Notes under the pieces: model-generated
What the model was told of the DNA's origin: nothing
The model's database searches: none
Seen by the model: the letters and a program-made list of their open reading frames with translations, nothing else
NCBI RefSeq assembly: GCF_037201805.1
Contig: NZ_CP147404.1
Coordinates: forward strand, 2,132,001-2,196,000
Direction: 5' to 3'
DNA from: Bacillus sp. FJAT-52991
Lineage (GTDB): Bacteria; Bacillota; Bacilli; Bacillales; Domibacillaceae
Length of the DNA stretch: 64,000 nt
Position numbers and translations under genes: made by a program
Shown: positions 35,052 through 46,569 of the stretch, piece after piece
Layout: every line of letters starts with the position of its first letter
How positions within the stretch are numbered: position 1 is the first letter of the stretch

Positions 35052-36338
35052 TTATTGAATTAAACTAGTTAAATCCTCGAAAAATTGCGGATAAGAGACG
35101 GCAATTGCCTCAATATTTTCAATTGCAACTGGACCGGATGCGATCAACGAGGCAACAGCCAGCATCATGCCAATCCGATGATCGCCATAAGAAGTAACGC
35201 GCCCGCCTGTTAACGATTGGTTGCCATGAATAATCATTCCGTCATCCGTCGCTTCTACCTTTGCACCGAGCTTTGTTAATTCATTGACAACGGCATCAAT
35301 ACGGTTCGTTTCTTTCAATTTTAGTTCTTCGGCATCTTTAATAATCGTCTTTCCTGATGCTTGAGTCGCAAGCAAAGCAATAATTGGAATTTCATCAATT
35401 AATCTAGGAATTAAGTCTCCACCAATTTCTATCCCTTGTAACTCAGAGCTACGAATGATGACAGTGCCAACTTCCTCGCCTTTTGAGTCCTCTGATAACA
35501 CTTCCATGTTGGCACCCATGTTCTTCATCACATCAATAATACCCGTTCTCGTCGGGTTTAAGCCAACGTTTTTTAAAATGATTTCACTATTCGGTGCAAT
35601 CGCACCAGCTACTAGGAAAAATGCTGCTGAAGAAATATCTCCCGGCACATAAATATCTGTACCGTTAAACACTTGACCACCTTTTACGATGATCTCATTT
35701 CCGCGCCTTGTCATCTCTCCACCAAACTGCTCAATCATTTTCTCTGTATGATCTCTAGTCGGAAGCGGTTCTGTAATGACCGTCTCTCCCTCCGCCTGTA
35801 AACCAGCAAAAATAATCGCAGACTTCACTTGAGCACTAGCCATCGGCAACTCATAATGTGTCGCTGTTAACGTTGTTCCTTTCACGGCTAATGGCGTAAA
35901 ACGCCCATCCTCGCGCCCTGAAATTTGCGCACCCATATTTTTTAAAGGTACAACTACTCGATCCATTGGTCGTTTAGCAATTGATTCATCACCAATTAAC
36001 ACAGAATGAAAAGGTCTGCCCGCCAAAATTCCTAACAACAGTCTAGTCGTTGTGCCAGAATTTCCAGCATCAAGAATCTCAACTGGCTCTTTCAACCCGT
36101 CCCACCCATTGCCATGAACAATGATTTCATCTTCCGTTTCCTCAATTTCAACGCCAAGTTTTCGAAAGATATCAATCGTACTTAAACAATCTGCTCCCTT
36201 TAAAAAATGGCGAATCGTTGTTTTCCCTTCTGCTAACGCACCGAACATTACAGAGCGATGGGAAATGGATTTATCACCCGGTACTTCAAGCGGTCCTTGT
36301 AGTACAGAATTTGTTAAATTCAACTCGATCTCTTTCAT
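35052..36338 (-). CDS. aroA: 3-phosphoshikimate 1-carboxyvinyltransferase (EPSP synthase)
   Basis: Sixth shikimate step, joining PEP and shikimate-3-phosphate (called aroE in B. subtilis). Motifs: [19 protein letters not shown] (the class II type S-H-R-S), [19 protein letters not shown], and [10 protein letters not shown]. Its 428 residues equal the B. subtilis enzyme. The class II features suggest low glyphosate sensitivity, from knowledge of the family only. It is last in aroC-aroB-aroH-hisC-tyrA-aroA and has its own terminator. Confidence 0.96.
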   Translation of the reverse strand: MKEIELNLTNSVLQGPLEVPGDKSISHRSVMFGALAEGKTTIRHFLKGADCLSTIDIFRKLGVEIEETEDEIIVHGNGWDGLKEPVEILDAGNSGTTTRLLLGILAGRPFHSVLIGDESIAKRPMDRVVVPLKNMGAQISGREDGRFTPLAVKGTTLTATHYELPMASAQVKSAIIFAGLQAEGETVITEPLPTRDHTEKMIEQFGGEMTRRGNEIIVKGGQVFNGTDIYVPGDISSAAFFLVAGAIAPNSEIILKNVGLNPTRTGIIDVMKNMGANMEVLSEDSKGEEVGTVIIRSSELQGIEIGGDLIPRLIDEIPIIALLATQASGKTIIKDAEELKLKETNRIDAVVNELTKLGAKVEATDDGMIIHGNQSLTGGRVTSYGDHRIGMMLAVASLIASGPVAIENIEAIAVSYPQFFEDLTSLIQ

Positions 36339-36352
36339 CTATAATCACCCTT

Positions 36353-37456
36353 TTAGGCTAAATATAAGTCATAATTCGTCTGCTTTTCAATACAGTTCAT
36401 CGCACGCATTCGATCTTTGTCATTTTGAAAGCTAATGACGAGCACACCAAATACATCTTCACGTGTTTCCAAAATACGAATATTCGTAATACTAATTCGC
36501 TCTTCCGCTAAATAAGCGGTCAACTCAGAAATGATCCCAGGGTAATCGGGAACATCCACATATAAATCATAAAAAGCAGGAATCGCTCCCATGGATTGAG
36601 CAGGCAATTGATCACGAAAATCCTTCGCTTCATGAAAATAATTAAATAAATCCGTCGCCTTTTCTTCCTTCAACATATCGATGACTTTATTCATTTCTGC
36701 TTGCCAATTTTCTAACAGCCCTAATAATACTTCCTTATTATGTAGAGAAATATCCTTCCACATTTCCGGGTTGGATGAGGCAATGCGAGTAATGTCTTTA
36801 AATCCACCTGCTGCTAGTCTAGAAACAAGCGAGTTCTGATGGTTATAGCTCTCTGCCTGATGAACGAGCGACGCAGCCACAACATGAGGGAAATGACTGA
36901 CGACACCGGTCAATTCATCATGATCCTCTGCGGATAATTCAATGATTTTCGCATTCGTTCCTTCTAGCCATTTCTTCAAAATCGCTAATTGCTTTTCATC
37001 TATATGAGCACTTGGCGTCAATAAATAAAAAGCATTTTCAAATAAATGTTCCTTCGCTGCGATGACACCACTTTTATGAGAACCAGCCATCGGATGCCCA
37101 CCGATGAATGTAATCCCTTGATCCAATAACTCTTGAGCACATTCCATAATTTTCTTTTTGGTGCTCCCCGTATCCGTTACGATCACATTAGCTTTTAAGC
37201 GAAAGCTAGTCAATTCACGAATCATTTCTTCCGTTTGAATAACAGGAGCCGCTAAAATGATCAAATCGGCTTGCTCAGCTCCTTCTTGAAATGACGAGGC
37301 GCTTTGATCAATCACATGCAGCGCCTCCGCTAGTCCCATTTCTTGAGGACGAATATCAAAGCCGATGATTGTTGCTTGTGGATGAGACTTTTTAATGCTT
37401 TTGGCAAGAGAGCCGCCAATCAGCCCTAAGCCGGCAATAAACACGTTTCCTCTCAT
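36353..37456 (-). CDS. tyrA: Prephenate dehydrogenase with C-terminal ACT domain
   Basis: NAD-dependent oxidative decarboxylation of prephenate to 4-hydroxyphenylpyruvate on the way to tyrosine. N-terminal Rossmann motif GLGLIGGSLAKSI, GGHPMAGSHKSG, and FPHVVAASL. A C-terminal ACT domain (about 295-367: DLYVDVPDYPGIISELTAYLAEERISITNIRI) probably binds tyrosine for feedback control. It lies 14 bases before aroA. Confidence 0.95.
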   Translation of the reverse strand: MRGNVFIAGLGLIGGSLAKSIKKSHPQATIIGFDIRPQEMGLAEALHVIDQSASSFQEGAEQADLIILAAPVIQTEEMIRELTSFRLKANVIVTDTGSTKKKIMECAQELLDQGITFIGGHPMAGSHKSGVIAAKEHLFENAFYLLTPSAHIDEKQLAILKKWLEGTNAKIIELSAEDHDELTGVVSHFPHVVAASLVHQAESYNHQNSLVSRLAAGGFKDITRIASSNPEMWKDISLHNKEVLLGLLENWQAEMNKVIDMLKEEKATDLFNYFHEAKDFRDQLPAQSMGAIPAFYDLYVDVPDYPGIISELTAYLAEERISITNIRILETREDVFGVLVISFQNDKDRMRAMNCIEKQTNYDLYLA

Positions 37457-37468
37457 GATTTACACCTA

Positions 37469-38566
37469 CTATCTTATAGCTGTTTCAGCTATAAAGCTTT
37501 TCATCGCTTGCATAATGCCTTCATTCTCTTCTTCCGAACCAACTGTCACCCTTACAAACGTCGGGAATCCGAGCGCTTGGCCAGAGCGAATAATATACCC
37601 TTTTTTCATTAAATACTCAAATAATTCATCACTGTCACATTGAAAGTCAATTAATATGAAATTCCCTTGGGAAGGATAATAAAATAAGCTTTCCTCTTGG
37701 CAAAATTGATAAAACTGCTCTAATCCTTTGCGGTTTTCCGCTCGGCATGTATCGATAAACTCTTGATCAGACAATGCCGCTACCGCAGCTCCCTGTGCCA
37801 ATGTATTAACATTAAACGGCTCCCGCACAGGCTCTAGTCGTTGAATCACTTCTTCCGAGCCAAAACCATATCCGACACGGAAGCTAGCTAAACCATATGC
37901 CTTCGAAAACGTTCTAGTGACTAGCACATTAGAATAGCTTTGAATCATGTCAAGAGCATTGTAGTAATCATCCGCCACCACATATTCATAATAGGCTTCA
38001 TCCAATACGACTAACACATCTTGAGGCACTTGACTTAAAAAGGTCACTAGCGCATCTTTCGTTAAATGAACACCCGTTGGATTATTGATGCTGCAAAGCC
38101 AAACGACAGCCGTTTGATCATCAATAGCCGCTCTCATGGCCTCTAAGTCGTGAGCACCGTCCATAAGCGGAATTTCTCTTACTTCCGCTCCATCTACAAT
38201 CGCATTATGACGATATTGCGAAAATGTTGGAGCCGCCATAACCGTATTTTTCCCAGGCTCAAGCAAGGAACGAGAAACAATTTGAAGGATCTCATCTGAG
38301 CCATTTCCGAAAATCAATTGCTTCTCATTCAATCCTAGGTGCTCACTAAGAGCGGTCCGTAAAATGGTCGTATACCCATCCGGATAAATAGCAAAAGAAC
38401 TCGCATATGATTGAACCCATTCTTGTACCTTGCTTGATGAACCAAAGGGGTTCTCATTCGAAGCTAGCTTGACAATCTTTTCTAAACCGAACTGCTTTTT
38501 CACTTCTTCTACAGAGCGACCCGGTTGATATGCTTTTAAATGAACAATTTGATCTTTCCACTTCAT
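37469..38566 (-). CDS. hisC: Histidinol-phosphate aminotransferase
   Basis: Class I/II PLP aminotransferase; in Bacillus it serves histidine as well as aromatic amino acid synthesis. Motifs: ASNENPFGSS, NPTGVHL, DEAYYEYV and the PLP-lysine motif RTFSKAYGLASFRVGYG. 365 residues (360 in B. subtilis). CGGAGGGGA precedes the ATG. The gap to aroH is only 19 bases, so the trpEDCFBA genes that sit between them in B. subtilis are missing. Confidence 0.95.
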   Translation of the reverse strand: MKWKDQIVHLKAYQPGRSVEEVKKQFGLEKIVKLASNENPFGSSSKVQEWVQSYASSFAIYPDGYTTILRTALSEHLGLNEKQLIFGNGSDEILQIVSRSLLEPGKNTVMAAPTFSQYRHNAIVDGAEVREIPLMDGAHDLEAMRAAIDDQTAVVWLCSINNPTGVHLTKDALVTFLSQVPQDVLVVLDEAYYEYVVADDYYNALDMIQSYSNVLVTRTFSKAYGLASFRVGYGFGSEEVIQRLEPVREPFNVNTLAQGAAVAALSDQEFIDTCRAENRKGLEQFYQFCQEESLFYYPSQGNFILIDFQCDSDELFEYLMKKGYIIRSGQALGFPTFVRVTVGSEEENEGIMQAMKSFIAETAIR

Positions 38567-38585
38567 GAATATCCCCTCCGTTATA

Positions 38586-38957
38586 TTAATGATTTTGTTT
38601 TTGTAAATCAGGACGTAAACTGATGGCCTGCTCCAGATAAATATGCTTCACTTCCGATTGATTAAGCTTCGTATTCACATGCATCATAACGCGTATGCAC
38701 TTTTCTAAACTCTCAGGCACCGGAACTTCCTTCATACACATCACTGGTACATAGTTCCAGCCATCGAATCGTCTTAACGCCTTAGCTGGAAAAGCGGCAG
38801 TTAAATCTTCCGTCAACGAGATAAAAATTGAACATACATCGTCAGGCTGTATCTGATTCTCTCTAATCATTTCTTGCAACAACTTTTCCGTTGCATCTAT
38901 CATTTCTGTTTCATCATTCGCTGTCACTGTTGTTGCTCCCCGTATCCCCCTGATCAT
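38586..38957 (-). CDS. aroH: Chorismate mutase, AroH type
   Basis: Monofunctional trimeric chorismate mutase turning chorismate into prephenate. Starts IRGIRGATTVTANDETEMIDATEKLLQEM, with the active-site Arg of RGIRGATT, and has CSIFISLTEDLTAAFPAKALR. 123 residues (127 in B. subtilis). It overlaps aroB by four bases (ATGA). Confidence 0.95.
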   Translation of the reverse strand: MIRGIRGATTVTANDETEMIDATEKLLQEMIRENQIQPDDVCSIFISLTEDLTAAFPAKALRRFDGWNYVPVMCMKEVPVPESLEKCIRVMMHVNTKLNQSEVKHIYLEQAISLRPDLQKQNH

Positions 38958-40045
38958 GTCATCATTTCCTTCCTTACTAATTGATCTGTCTCTTGTAATT
39001 CCTTCGTACTTATTTCACAAATAACCGGTTTGCCGACCGCTTCTAAAAGAACGAAGCGAATATGCTCACCGATTGTTTTCTTATCTCGTTTCATTAAATG
39101 ATAAAGCTCCTCGAACGAAAAGCTTGCATTTAAATCTAATCGATAGCCAAGGCTCTTTAACCATTGGCAAAACTCTTCTACGTCCAATACTAAGTTTATC
39201 TTTTGTTGACTAAGGTAAAGAGCATACACCATTCCAGCTGCAACTGCCTCTCCATGAGTGACCTTCCCGTACCCCAAGGCGGCCTCTAGCGCATGACCAT
39301 ATGTATGACCAAAGTTTAAATAGGCGCGAATACCTTGCTCTCTCTCATCTTCACTGACAATTTCTCCCTTAATTTCAATCCCTCTTTCAAGGCAATAGGC
39401 AAGGAAATCTTCCGTGATATCATTTATATTGGTTACTTTCTTCATAATTTCCTGTAAAAATATTGGATCAGCAATTAACGCATGCTTGATCACTTCTGCA
39501 AAACCAGAACGCACCTCATGCTCAGGCAACGTCTTCAAAAACTGCGTATCGTATATGACAGCTTCTGGCTGATGAAAGTGACCAACCATATTTTTCCCTA
39601 ATGGATGATTGATCGCTACCTTGCCCCCAACTGCGCTATCATGTGCTAAAATCGTTGTTGGAATTTGCACAAAGCGAATGCCTCGCATAAAGCTTGCCGC
39701 TACGTAGCCAGCAAGATCACCTGCTGCTCCTCCACCAAAAGCGAGAATACAAGATTTTCGATCTAGCCCTTTCTCAAGTGCAAATGTTAAACAGGCTTCA
39801 AATGTAGCAAATGATTTTGCCGCTTCCCCCTTAGGAACCGTCAACCATTCATAGGGTACATTCGAAGGGATCGATTGCTTTAATGCTTCTCCATGAAGAG
39901 CAGCGACATATTCATCAGCAATGACCAAGATTTTCGTTGTTTCGTGCAGAGGACCTTGAAATAATTCTACTAATTTAGTTAATGCCCCTTCCCCCACATA
40001 CACAGGATAAGTCTTATTCGGCATTTCAATCATTAGTTGCCGCAT
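38954..40045 (-). CDS. aroB: 3-dehydroquinate synthase
   Basis: NAD- and metal-dependent cyclisation of DAHP. Motifs: GGGAAGDLAGYVAASFMRGI, PTTILAHDSAVGGKVAINHPLGKN, and FGHTYGHALE (metal His). The ATG at 40045, eight bases after AAAGGAG, is used rather than the TTG at 40051; it gives 363 residues (362 in B. subtilis). The aroC stop at 40048 lies between the ribosome binding site and the start, so translation is coupled. Confidence 0.95.
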   Translation of the reverse strand: MRQLMIEMPNKTYPVYVGEGALTKLVELFQGPLHETTKILVIADEYVAALHGEALKQSIPSNVPYEWLTVPKGEAAKSFATFEACLTFALEKGLDRKSCILAFGGGAAGDLAGYVAASFMRGIRFVQIPTTILAHDSAVGGKVAINHPLGKNMVGHFHQPEAVIYDTQFLKTLPEHEVRSGFAEVIKHALIADPIFLQEIMKKVTNINDITEDFLAYCLERGIEIKGEIVSEDEREQGIRAYLNFGHTYGHALEAALGYGKVTHGEAVAAGMVYALYLSQQKINLVLDVEEFCQWLKSLGYRLDLNASFSFEELYHLMKRDKKTIGEHIRFVLLEAVGKPVICEISTKELQETDQLVRKEMMT

Positions 40046-40047
40046 TC

Positions 40048-41220
40048 TCAAAACTCCTTTGCATAGCGTTTTGATTCTTCTACAGAAGCAATTAACGTCT
40101 CCATCCGATCACTATAAAACTGGTTCACAATGGCAGCAGCTAATTCCCAAGCAACAACTGCCTCTGCTACAACCGCAGCTGCTGGTACCGCACAGCTATC
40201 CGAACGTTCAATGCTTGCCGTGAATGACTCTTTCGTATCAATATCGACACTTTCTAATGGCTTATAAAGCGTTGGAATCGGCTTCATCACTCCACGGACA
40301 ACAATTGGCATCCCGTTTGTCATGCCGCCTTCAAAACCACCTAATCGATTCGTTTTACGATAGTAGCCTTTTTCTTCCGTCCAAGCAATTTCATCATGCA
40401 CTTCACTACCAAACCTTTCAGCTGCTTCAAAACCGATACCAAATTCAACCCCTTTAAAGGCGTTAATGCTCACAATCGCACCTGCAACTTTGGCATCTAT
40501 TTTTTGATCATAATGAACGTAGCTTCCAACACCGACCGGCATCCCTTCTACAATGACTTCAACAATCCCTCCGATAGAATCGCCATTTTTCTTAGCATCA
40601 TCAATCGCTTGCATCATTTGCTTTTCCGCTTCACCATCTAGACAACGAACCGGCGAATTTTCACTCTTTTCTTGAATCTGTTCAATGGTCTCCACATCCA
40701 TTGGTTTTGCCTTGATCCCTCCAATTTCAACGACATGGGAGGCAATTTGAATACCTAGCAGCTTTAATAGCTTTTTAGCTACTGCTCCAGCCGCTACTCT
40801 CACCGTCGTTTCACGTGCGGAAGATCGCTCTAGCACATTTCTCATGTCGCGATGACCATATTTAATGCCACCATTTAAATCCGCATGCCCCGGACGTGGA
40901 CGAGTAATTTGACGCTTCACTTCTTCCTCTTCATTTTCATCTAACGGCTCAATCCCCATAATTTTCGTCCAATGCTTCCAATCATCATTTTCAACAACTA
41001 ATGATACTGGAGAACCAAGTGTATACCCATGACGGACCCCACTTTTAATACTGACTGTATCTTTCTCAATTTGCATTCTACGTCCCCGTCCATGACCTTT
41101 CTGACGGCGACTAAGTTCTATATTGATGTCCTCTGCTAAAAGCGGCATTCCTGCAGGTAACCCTTCAATAATTGTCGTTAACTGCGGTCCATGTGATTCT
41201 CCTGCTGTTAAATATCTCAT
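40048..41220 (-). CDS. aroC: Chorismate synthase
   Basis: Last shikimate step, FMN-dependent without net redox (aroF in B. subtilis). Motifs: [72 protein letters not shown] (here only noted as the central signature). Start: the ATG at 41220 with GGGAG eight bases upstream gives 390 residues, equal to B. subtilis; the frame open to 41319 is noncoding leader. First of the aro run, behind cheR. Confidence 0.95.
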   Translation of the reverse strand: MRYLTAGESHGPQLTTIIEGLPAGMPLLAEDINIELSRRQKGHGRGRRMQIEKDTVSIKSGVRHGYTLGSPVSLVVENDDWKHWTKIMGIEPLDENEEEEVKRQITRPRPGHADLNGGIKYGHRDMRNVLERSSARETTVRVAAGAVAKKLLKLLGIQIASHVVEIGGIKAKPMDVETIEQIQEKSENSPVRCLDGEAEKQMMQAIDDAKKNGDSIGGIVEVIVEGMPVGVGSYVHYDQKIDAKVAGAIVSINAFKGVEFGIGFEAAERFGSEVHDEIAWTEEKGYYRKTNRLGGFEGGMTNGMPIVVRGVMKPIPTLYKPLESVDIDTKESFTASIERSDSCAVPAAAVVAEAVVAWELAAAIVNQFYSDRMETLIASVEESKRYAKEF

Positions 41221-41376
41221 TTTACTTTCTCCCTTCAACTCGTTAAAGCGGTTATGTAACACTATAACATAATTTTTGAAAATTTCCATACACTTATGTA
41301 CTTTTTGAGATTTTACCATAACTCTCGATAAATTTGTCGCAATTCATGATATTTTCAAAAAAATTATACATATATA

Positions 41377-41410
41377 AGAATAGAGACCTGGAAATAAAGG
41401 TCTCTATTCT
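41377..41410. terminator. 13-bp perfect inverted repeat after cheR
   Basis: AGAATAGAGACCT/AGGTCTCTATTCT with an 8-base loop begins 11 bases after the cheR stop. On the minus strand it is followed by TATATATG and, a little later, AATTTTTTT, so it is a probable but not textbook terminator. The rest of 41221-41420 shows only leader sequence of aroC. Confidence 0.6.
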
Positions 41411-41420
41411 CCATCCAATG

Positions 41421-42212
<792 letters not shown>

Positions 42213-42309
42213 TTATTTCCTCTCCCTATTCAGTAATTGGCATAAATTGTAGTTCTTTTGTCTTATTATATCGCAACAACTAAGTAGTACAATAGGTGTT
42301 TTTGACAAA

Positions 42310-42340
42310 AATAAAAAACACTGTCAAAAGACAGTGTTTC
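42310..42340 (-). terminator. Terminator after ndk
   Basis: A perfect 10-bp stem AAACACTGTC/GACAGTGTTT with a 4-base loop, followed on the minus strand by TTTATTTTTG. Confidence 0.88.
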
Positions 42341-42349
42341 AAATAAAAA

Positions 42350-42796
42350 TTAGTAAATCCACTCGTTTACTGGTTTGCTGTAAGTTGTTAATTCTTCTTC
42401 TTTGAAGAAAATCGCAATTTCTCTTTCTGCGCTTTCTGGAGAGTCAGAACCGTGGATAATGTTTTTACCAACTGTAATACCGAAGTCGCCACGGATTGTT
42501 CCTGGTGCAGCATCTTTAGGGTTTGTTGCTCCCATCATTTGACGAGCAGTTGCAATTACGTTTTCACCTTCCCAAACCATTGCAAATACTGGGCTTGAAG
42601 TGATGAAGTCAACTAATTCGCCGAAGAAAGGACGCTCTTTATGCTCTGCATAATGTTGCTCAGCTGTTTCTTTAGAAACGCTCATTAATTTAGCTCCAAC
42701 TAATTGGAAACCTTTTTTCTCAAAACGAGCAACGATCTCGCCGATTAATCCTCTTTGTACGCCGTCTGGCTTAACCATTAAATATGTTTTTTCCAT
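42350..42796 (-). CDS. ndk: Nucleoside diphosphate kinase
   Basis: Equalises (d)NTP pools by phosphate transfer through an active-site His. Motifs: [20 protein letters not shown] and [16 protein letters not shown], with the catalytic His in IIHGSD. The ATG at 42796 has AGGAG eight bases upstream and gives 148 residues, equal to B. subtilis; the in-frame GTG at 42805 lies too close to that site. It has its own terminator and probably its own promoter. Confidence 0.96.
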   Translation of the reverse strand: MEKTYLMVKPDGVQRGLIGEIVARFEKKGFQLVGAKLMSVSKETAEQHYAEHKERPFFGELVDFITSSPVFAMVWEGENVIATARQMMGATNPKDAAPGTIRGDFGITVGKNIIHGSDSPESAEREIAIFFKEEELTTYSKPVNEWIY

Positions 42797-42894
42797 TGTA
42801 GTCACTCCTATATTATGTAAGTTTTTAAAAAAATAATGAATCCTTCAAAATAGTAACATTGATTGGTCAACTTGACAATCTTTTCGTCAAAAAA

Positions 42895-43857
42895 CTAATA
42901 TTTTCGTTTACCGATATATTTGGCAATATCGCGCAATGCTTTTTTATTGCGATTAGAAGGTAGTTCCTTCAATATAGCTAACGCCCGATTTAAATAGCGC
43001 TGGCTTAATGCATGGGCACGTTCAATCGCATCACTTCGCTTCAATAACGTGATGATTTCATTCATTTCTGCTTTTGTCGTCTGTTCATTCACTTGAATAA
43101 TTTTCTGTTTCAGCTGCTCATCCTGCATTGCATACAACACAGGCAAAGTAATATTTCCTTGCCATAAATCACTTCCAGCCGGCTTGCCGAGCTGAGCTTC
43201 CGTTGCTGTAAAGTCAAGAATATCATCCGTTATTTGAAAAGCCATCCCAACGTTATAACCAAATTGATAGAGCTTTTGATGAATCTCTTTCGGGACATCA
43301 GCGGAAATGGCTCCTAGTTGACAGCTAGCCGCAATTAACAGCGCTGTTTTTCGTTTGATTCTCCGTAAATAATCTCGTAAATTTTGCTCATATCGGTATT
43401 TATCTTTAATTTGGACAATTTCACCAACGCATACTTCCACAATCGTGTGCGACAAAATCCGATGAGCGTCAATGTTTTCTATACTTGTCATATACTCAAG
43501 CGAACGGGCAAAAATATAATCGCCCGTATACATAGCGACACGATTATCCCATTCCGCTTTCACCGTCGGTTGTCCCCTTCTAAGCTCCGCATTATCAATG
43601 ACATCATCATGAACGAGTGACGCCATATGAATAAGTTCTAAAGCCACAGCGACGTTTTTTACTTTCTCAATTTCATAATGGCCAAATTTTGCAGAAAGTA
43701 AAACAAATACCGGGCGAATTCGCTTCCCACCCGCTTGCAATAAATGCAGGGAGGCATCGCGTAATGATGGCGATTGAGAGGAGATTGCTTGTTCCAGTTC
43801 TTTTTCGATTAAATCAATATCCGCCTTTAAAAACGAATATAGCATATTTAACTTCAT
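42895..43857 (-). CDS. hepT: Heptaprenyl diphosphate synthase component 2
   Basis: Catalytic trans-prenyltransferase subunit making the C35 side chain of menaquinone-7. Asp-rich motifs HDDVIDNAELRRG (first) and ITDDILDF (second), plus GGKRIRP. The start at ATG 43857 (MKLNMLYSFL) gives 320 residues, with a modest GGGTGA site. It follows menG by 17 bases; hepS, the accessory subunit, lies upstream of menG. Confidence 0.94.
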   Translation of the reverse strand: MKLNMLYSFLKADIDLIEKELEQAISSQSPSLRDASLHLLQAGGKRIRPVFVLLSAKFGHYEIEKVKNVAVALELIHMASLVHDDVIDNAELRRGQPTVKAEWDNRVAMYTGDYIFARSLEYMTSIENIDAHRILSHTIVEVCVGEIVQIKDKYRYEQNLRDYLRRIKRKTALLIAASCQLGAISADVPKEIHQKLYQFGYNVGMAFQITDDILDFTATEAQLGKPAGSDLWQGNITLPVLYAMQDEQLKQKIIQVNEQTTKAEMNEIITLLKRSDAIERAHALSQRYLNRALAILKELPSNRNKKALRDIAKYIGKRKY

Positions 43858-43874
43858 GTTTTCACCCAACTTAT

Positions 43875-44582
43875 TTACTTTTGTTTATAACCAATATGGG
43901 TTGCTGCTACTCCTCCTGTATGAGACTTATAACTGACATTGACCAATCCTGCCTGTTCAAACATACGAGCAAGTTCCTTCATGCCAGGGAAATCACGAGC
44001 AGATTCTTGCAACCAAGAATATTCCTTATAACTTTTGGCAAACAGCTTACCGAACATCGGCATAATAAAGCGGAAATACAAAAAGTATAGTTGTCGATAA
44101 CCGATCATCGTCGGTTGTGAAGTTTCAAGACATACGGCCATGCCACCTGGCTTTAACACTCTGTTCATTTCTTTAAGAACCTGCATATAATCTGGCACAT
44201 TGCGCAATCCAAAGCCGATGGTCACATAATCAAATGTATTGTCCTCAAACGGAAGTTCCATCGCATTTCCTTGAATCATATCTACTTGAGACAAATTTGC
44301 CTCTTTAATTTTTTCACGGCCAACTTCTAGCATGTTATGGCTGAAATCAAGTCCAATAACTTTGCCTTCTTTTCCAACAACCTCGGCTAGTGCTATTGTC
44401 CAATCTCCCGTTCCGCAGCATACATCCAAAGCTGTAGCTCCTTTTTTCACAGCCATTTTTTTCATCGTATCTTTTCTCCAGCGTTTATGTTGCTGGAAAC
44501 TGATTAAAGAATTCATATGGTCGTAATTGCTCGAAATTTTCTCAAAGACCCCATGCACTCTTTCTTCCTTCGATTGTTGCAT
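43875..44582 (-). CDS. menG: Demethylmenaquinone methyltransferase
   Basis: SAM-dependent last step of menaquinone synthesis (UbiE family). SAM motif [17 protein letters not shown], then [35 protein letters not shown], with the family signature in [21 protein letters not shown]. 235 residues. Only three bases separate it from hepS, so hepS-menG-hepT is one unit. Confidence 0.95.
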   Translation of the reverse strand: MQQSKEERVHGVFEKISSNYDHMNSLISFQQHKRWRKDTMKKMAVKKGATALDVCCGTGDWTIALAEVVGKEGKVIGLDFSHNMLEVGREKIKEANLSQVDMIQGNAMELPFEDNTFDYVTIGFGLRNVPDYMQVLKEMNRVLKPGGMAVCLETSQPTMIGYRQLYFLYFRFIMPMFGKLFAKSYKEYSWLQESARDFPGMKELARMFEQAGLVNVSYKSHTGGVAATHIGYKQK

Positions 44583-44585
44583 TCT

Positions 44586-45386
44586 TTACCCTTCTTCCAC
44601 GTAAGTTTTATTTCCAAAAAATTCAGCTGACATTTTTTCGAAAAGATGAAGGATCGGTTCATGAACGAACCCTGCGCTCAACATTTGTTCGACAGCTGTT
44701 CTTGCTTTCATGATATACTCCTCACAAATGTCAAAAAGACTTTGTTGCTGTTCCATTGAAAGCGCTCCTTCTACTTCAGGAAACCTCACCTGTTTAAGAG
44801 AATCCATGATAATTACTTTTTCGCCTGAAAGAAAGGCTTCCTTTTCTTTCAACAATCTTTTTACGAACAACAAGTGCGAAACCCCTGAAAAAAGATGTTG
44901 AACATTGAAGAATCGATAAAACCTCTCGACAATTTCGGTCTCTATTTTATAAACGCTATCCATGATCGCTTCGACGGAATATCGCTCGTTTTGATATAAG
45001 GCAATTTTATTTTCATTAATACTTTTTACTGCATCTGCAAGTGTTCGAATCATATGAACATCATTCAAATCAGCGAGAATTTGATAATATAAACCACTGA
45101 AATAATCACCAGCTAATACGGTTAGCTGTTGTTCTTTCAGAATATCACTTGAAGAAGCTGTCACTTTTTCATGGGTATCAAGAGCGATTTGAATCAGCGT
45201 GGCAGTGGTAATATATTGTTTTGTTTCAGAGGTTGACAAGCATTCTATATTAAACGGAAACATTAATATCATCAGACGGGTTTCGTCAATATCCGGCTTA
45301 TCTATATACTTTCGCAAATAAGGGTACGAAAGTTTATATTGCACCTCTTGTTCAATTAATGATTTTTGTTCTAGCCATTCATTCAT
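44586..45386 (-). CDS. hepS: Heptaprenyl diphosphate synthase component 1
   Basis: Non-catalytic partner of HepT that sets product chain length. 266 residues, all-helical, without Asp-rich motifs, as the family expects (251 in B. subtilis). Recognisable parts: ALDTHEKVTASSSDI, VLAGDYFSGLYYQILAD, and INENKIALYQ. It begins the hepS-menG-hepT unit. Assignment rests on family pattern and context. Confidence 0.9.
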   Translation of the reverse strand: MNEWLEQKSLIEQEVQYKLSYPYLRKYIDKPDIDETRLMILMFPFNIECLSTSETKQYITTATLIQIALDTHEKVTASSSDILKEQQLTVLAGDYFSGLYYQILADLNDVHMIRTLADAVKSINENKIALYQNERYSVEAIMDSVYKIETEIVERFYRFFNVQHLFSGVSHLLFVKRLLKEKEAFLSGEKVIIMDSLKQVRFPEVEGALSMEQQQSLFDICEEYIMKARTAVEQMLSAGFVHEPILHLFEKMSAEFFGNKTYVEEG

Positions 45387-45650
45387 CGTCTTAACCCCTT
45401 AATCCCGTTTCTTTTTATTATGTATCATTGTCATTTCATCATGTTATAAAACAAGCAACATTATATCACATTTACTTACTAAATACGAACGGATGTCAGT
45501 AAATTAAACAGATAAAAGTTGCTTTTATAAATAAAAAAGAGCCAACCTTCTCCACCGTCTTATATAGCATGAATACTAGGAGGAACACTATATGTTGACG
45601 TTGATAGAGAAGCTCGGCACTACAACGGATGGCCTCCTGCTTATCCTGAT

Positions 45651-45881
45651 TTATTCTTTCACACTTCCACTTTCCATTTGTCCAAAACTTGTCACAATTT
45701 CCGCTTTGCCACGAACTTTAATGGCGGAAGTATGCTCTGTGAATTGCGCGACCATCACTTCGCCTCGGTCTAGCTTTTCCGAGTGATGAAAGCGAGTATC
45801 TGACCCTCTTGTTAATCCGATAACATTTACACCATCTTCAAGCGCACGAATCATGATGTAGTCAGCTTGATTTAACTTCAT
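45651..45881 (-). CDS. mtrB: Tryptophan RNA-binding attenuation protein (TRAP)
   Basis: 76 residues, the 11-mer ring protein that binds tryptophan and (G/U)AG repeats in trp leader RNAs. Nearly the B. subtilis sequence in the core: [46 protein letters not shown], with the RNA-contact Lys/Arg region intact. It follows folE by 22 bases (mtrAB operon). Its main B. subtilis target, the trp operon, is absent from the nearby aro cluster. Confidence 0.95.
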   Translation of the reverse strand: MKLNQADYIMIRALEDGVNVIGLTRGSDTRFHHSEKLDRGEVMVAQFTEHTSAIKVRGKAEIVTSFGQMESGSVKE

Positions 45882-45903
45882 GCTTCATCATCCCTTCCTT
45901 TTC

Positions 45904-46470
45904 TTAACCTTTGATTAGTTGAAGCAATTCAGAACGAGCATGTACATCATCCGCATACTTCCCTCTTGCAGCTGTCGTGATCGTTTTAGAACCAGGCTTT
46001 TTCACGCCTCGCATCGCCATACACATATGCTCCGCCTCAACCACAACCATCACACCATGCGGCTCCAGCTTCTCCATAATCGCATCAGCGACCTCAGAGG
46101 TAATACGTTCCTGTAATTGCGGACGTCTCGCTACCGTTTCCACCGCACGAGCTAACTTGCTTAACCCTGTCACTTTTCCATTCTTCGGAAAATAAGCTAC
46201 ATGAGCGTGACCAAAGAAAGGCACAAGATGATGTTCACACATCGAATAAAAAGGGATATCTTTAACTAAGACCAATTCTTCATAGTCTTCGCCGAAAACC
46301 GTTTCAAAGTATTCTTTCGGATCTTGATTTAAACCTGAAAAGACCTCTTCATACATCTTTGCTACCCGCTTCGGCGTATCTAAAAGTCCTTCACGATTCG
46401 GATCTTCCCCTACTGCTTCTAATATTAATCTAACTGCTTCCTCAATTTGAGCGCGATTTACCTCAGCCAT
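45904..46470 (-). CDS. folE: GTP cyclohydrolase I
   Basis: First step of folate synthesis (mtrA in B. subtilis). Zn ligands in [17 protein letters not shown] and [31 protein letters not shown] is the family signature. 188 residues (190 in B. subtilis). First gene of folE-mtrB. Confidence 0.96.
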   Translation of the reverse strand: MAEVNRAQIEEAVRLILEAVGEDPNREGLLDTPKRVAKMYEEVFSGLNQDPKEYFETVFGEDYEELVLVKDIPFYSMCEHHLVPFFGHAHVAYFPKNGKVTGLSKLARAVETVARRPQLQERITSEVADAIMEKLEPHGVMVVVEAEHMCMAMRGVKKPGSKTITTAARGKYADDVHARSELLQLIKG

Positions 46471-46569
46471 ATCTATACAACCCTCTCCATCAACGTTAAA
46501 TAAAATGTTACTCTATATACTATAACAATATAAATATTAGCACAACGCAACAACCACATCAAAGAGAAG

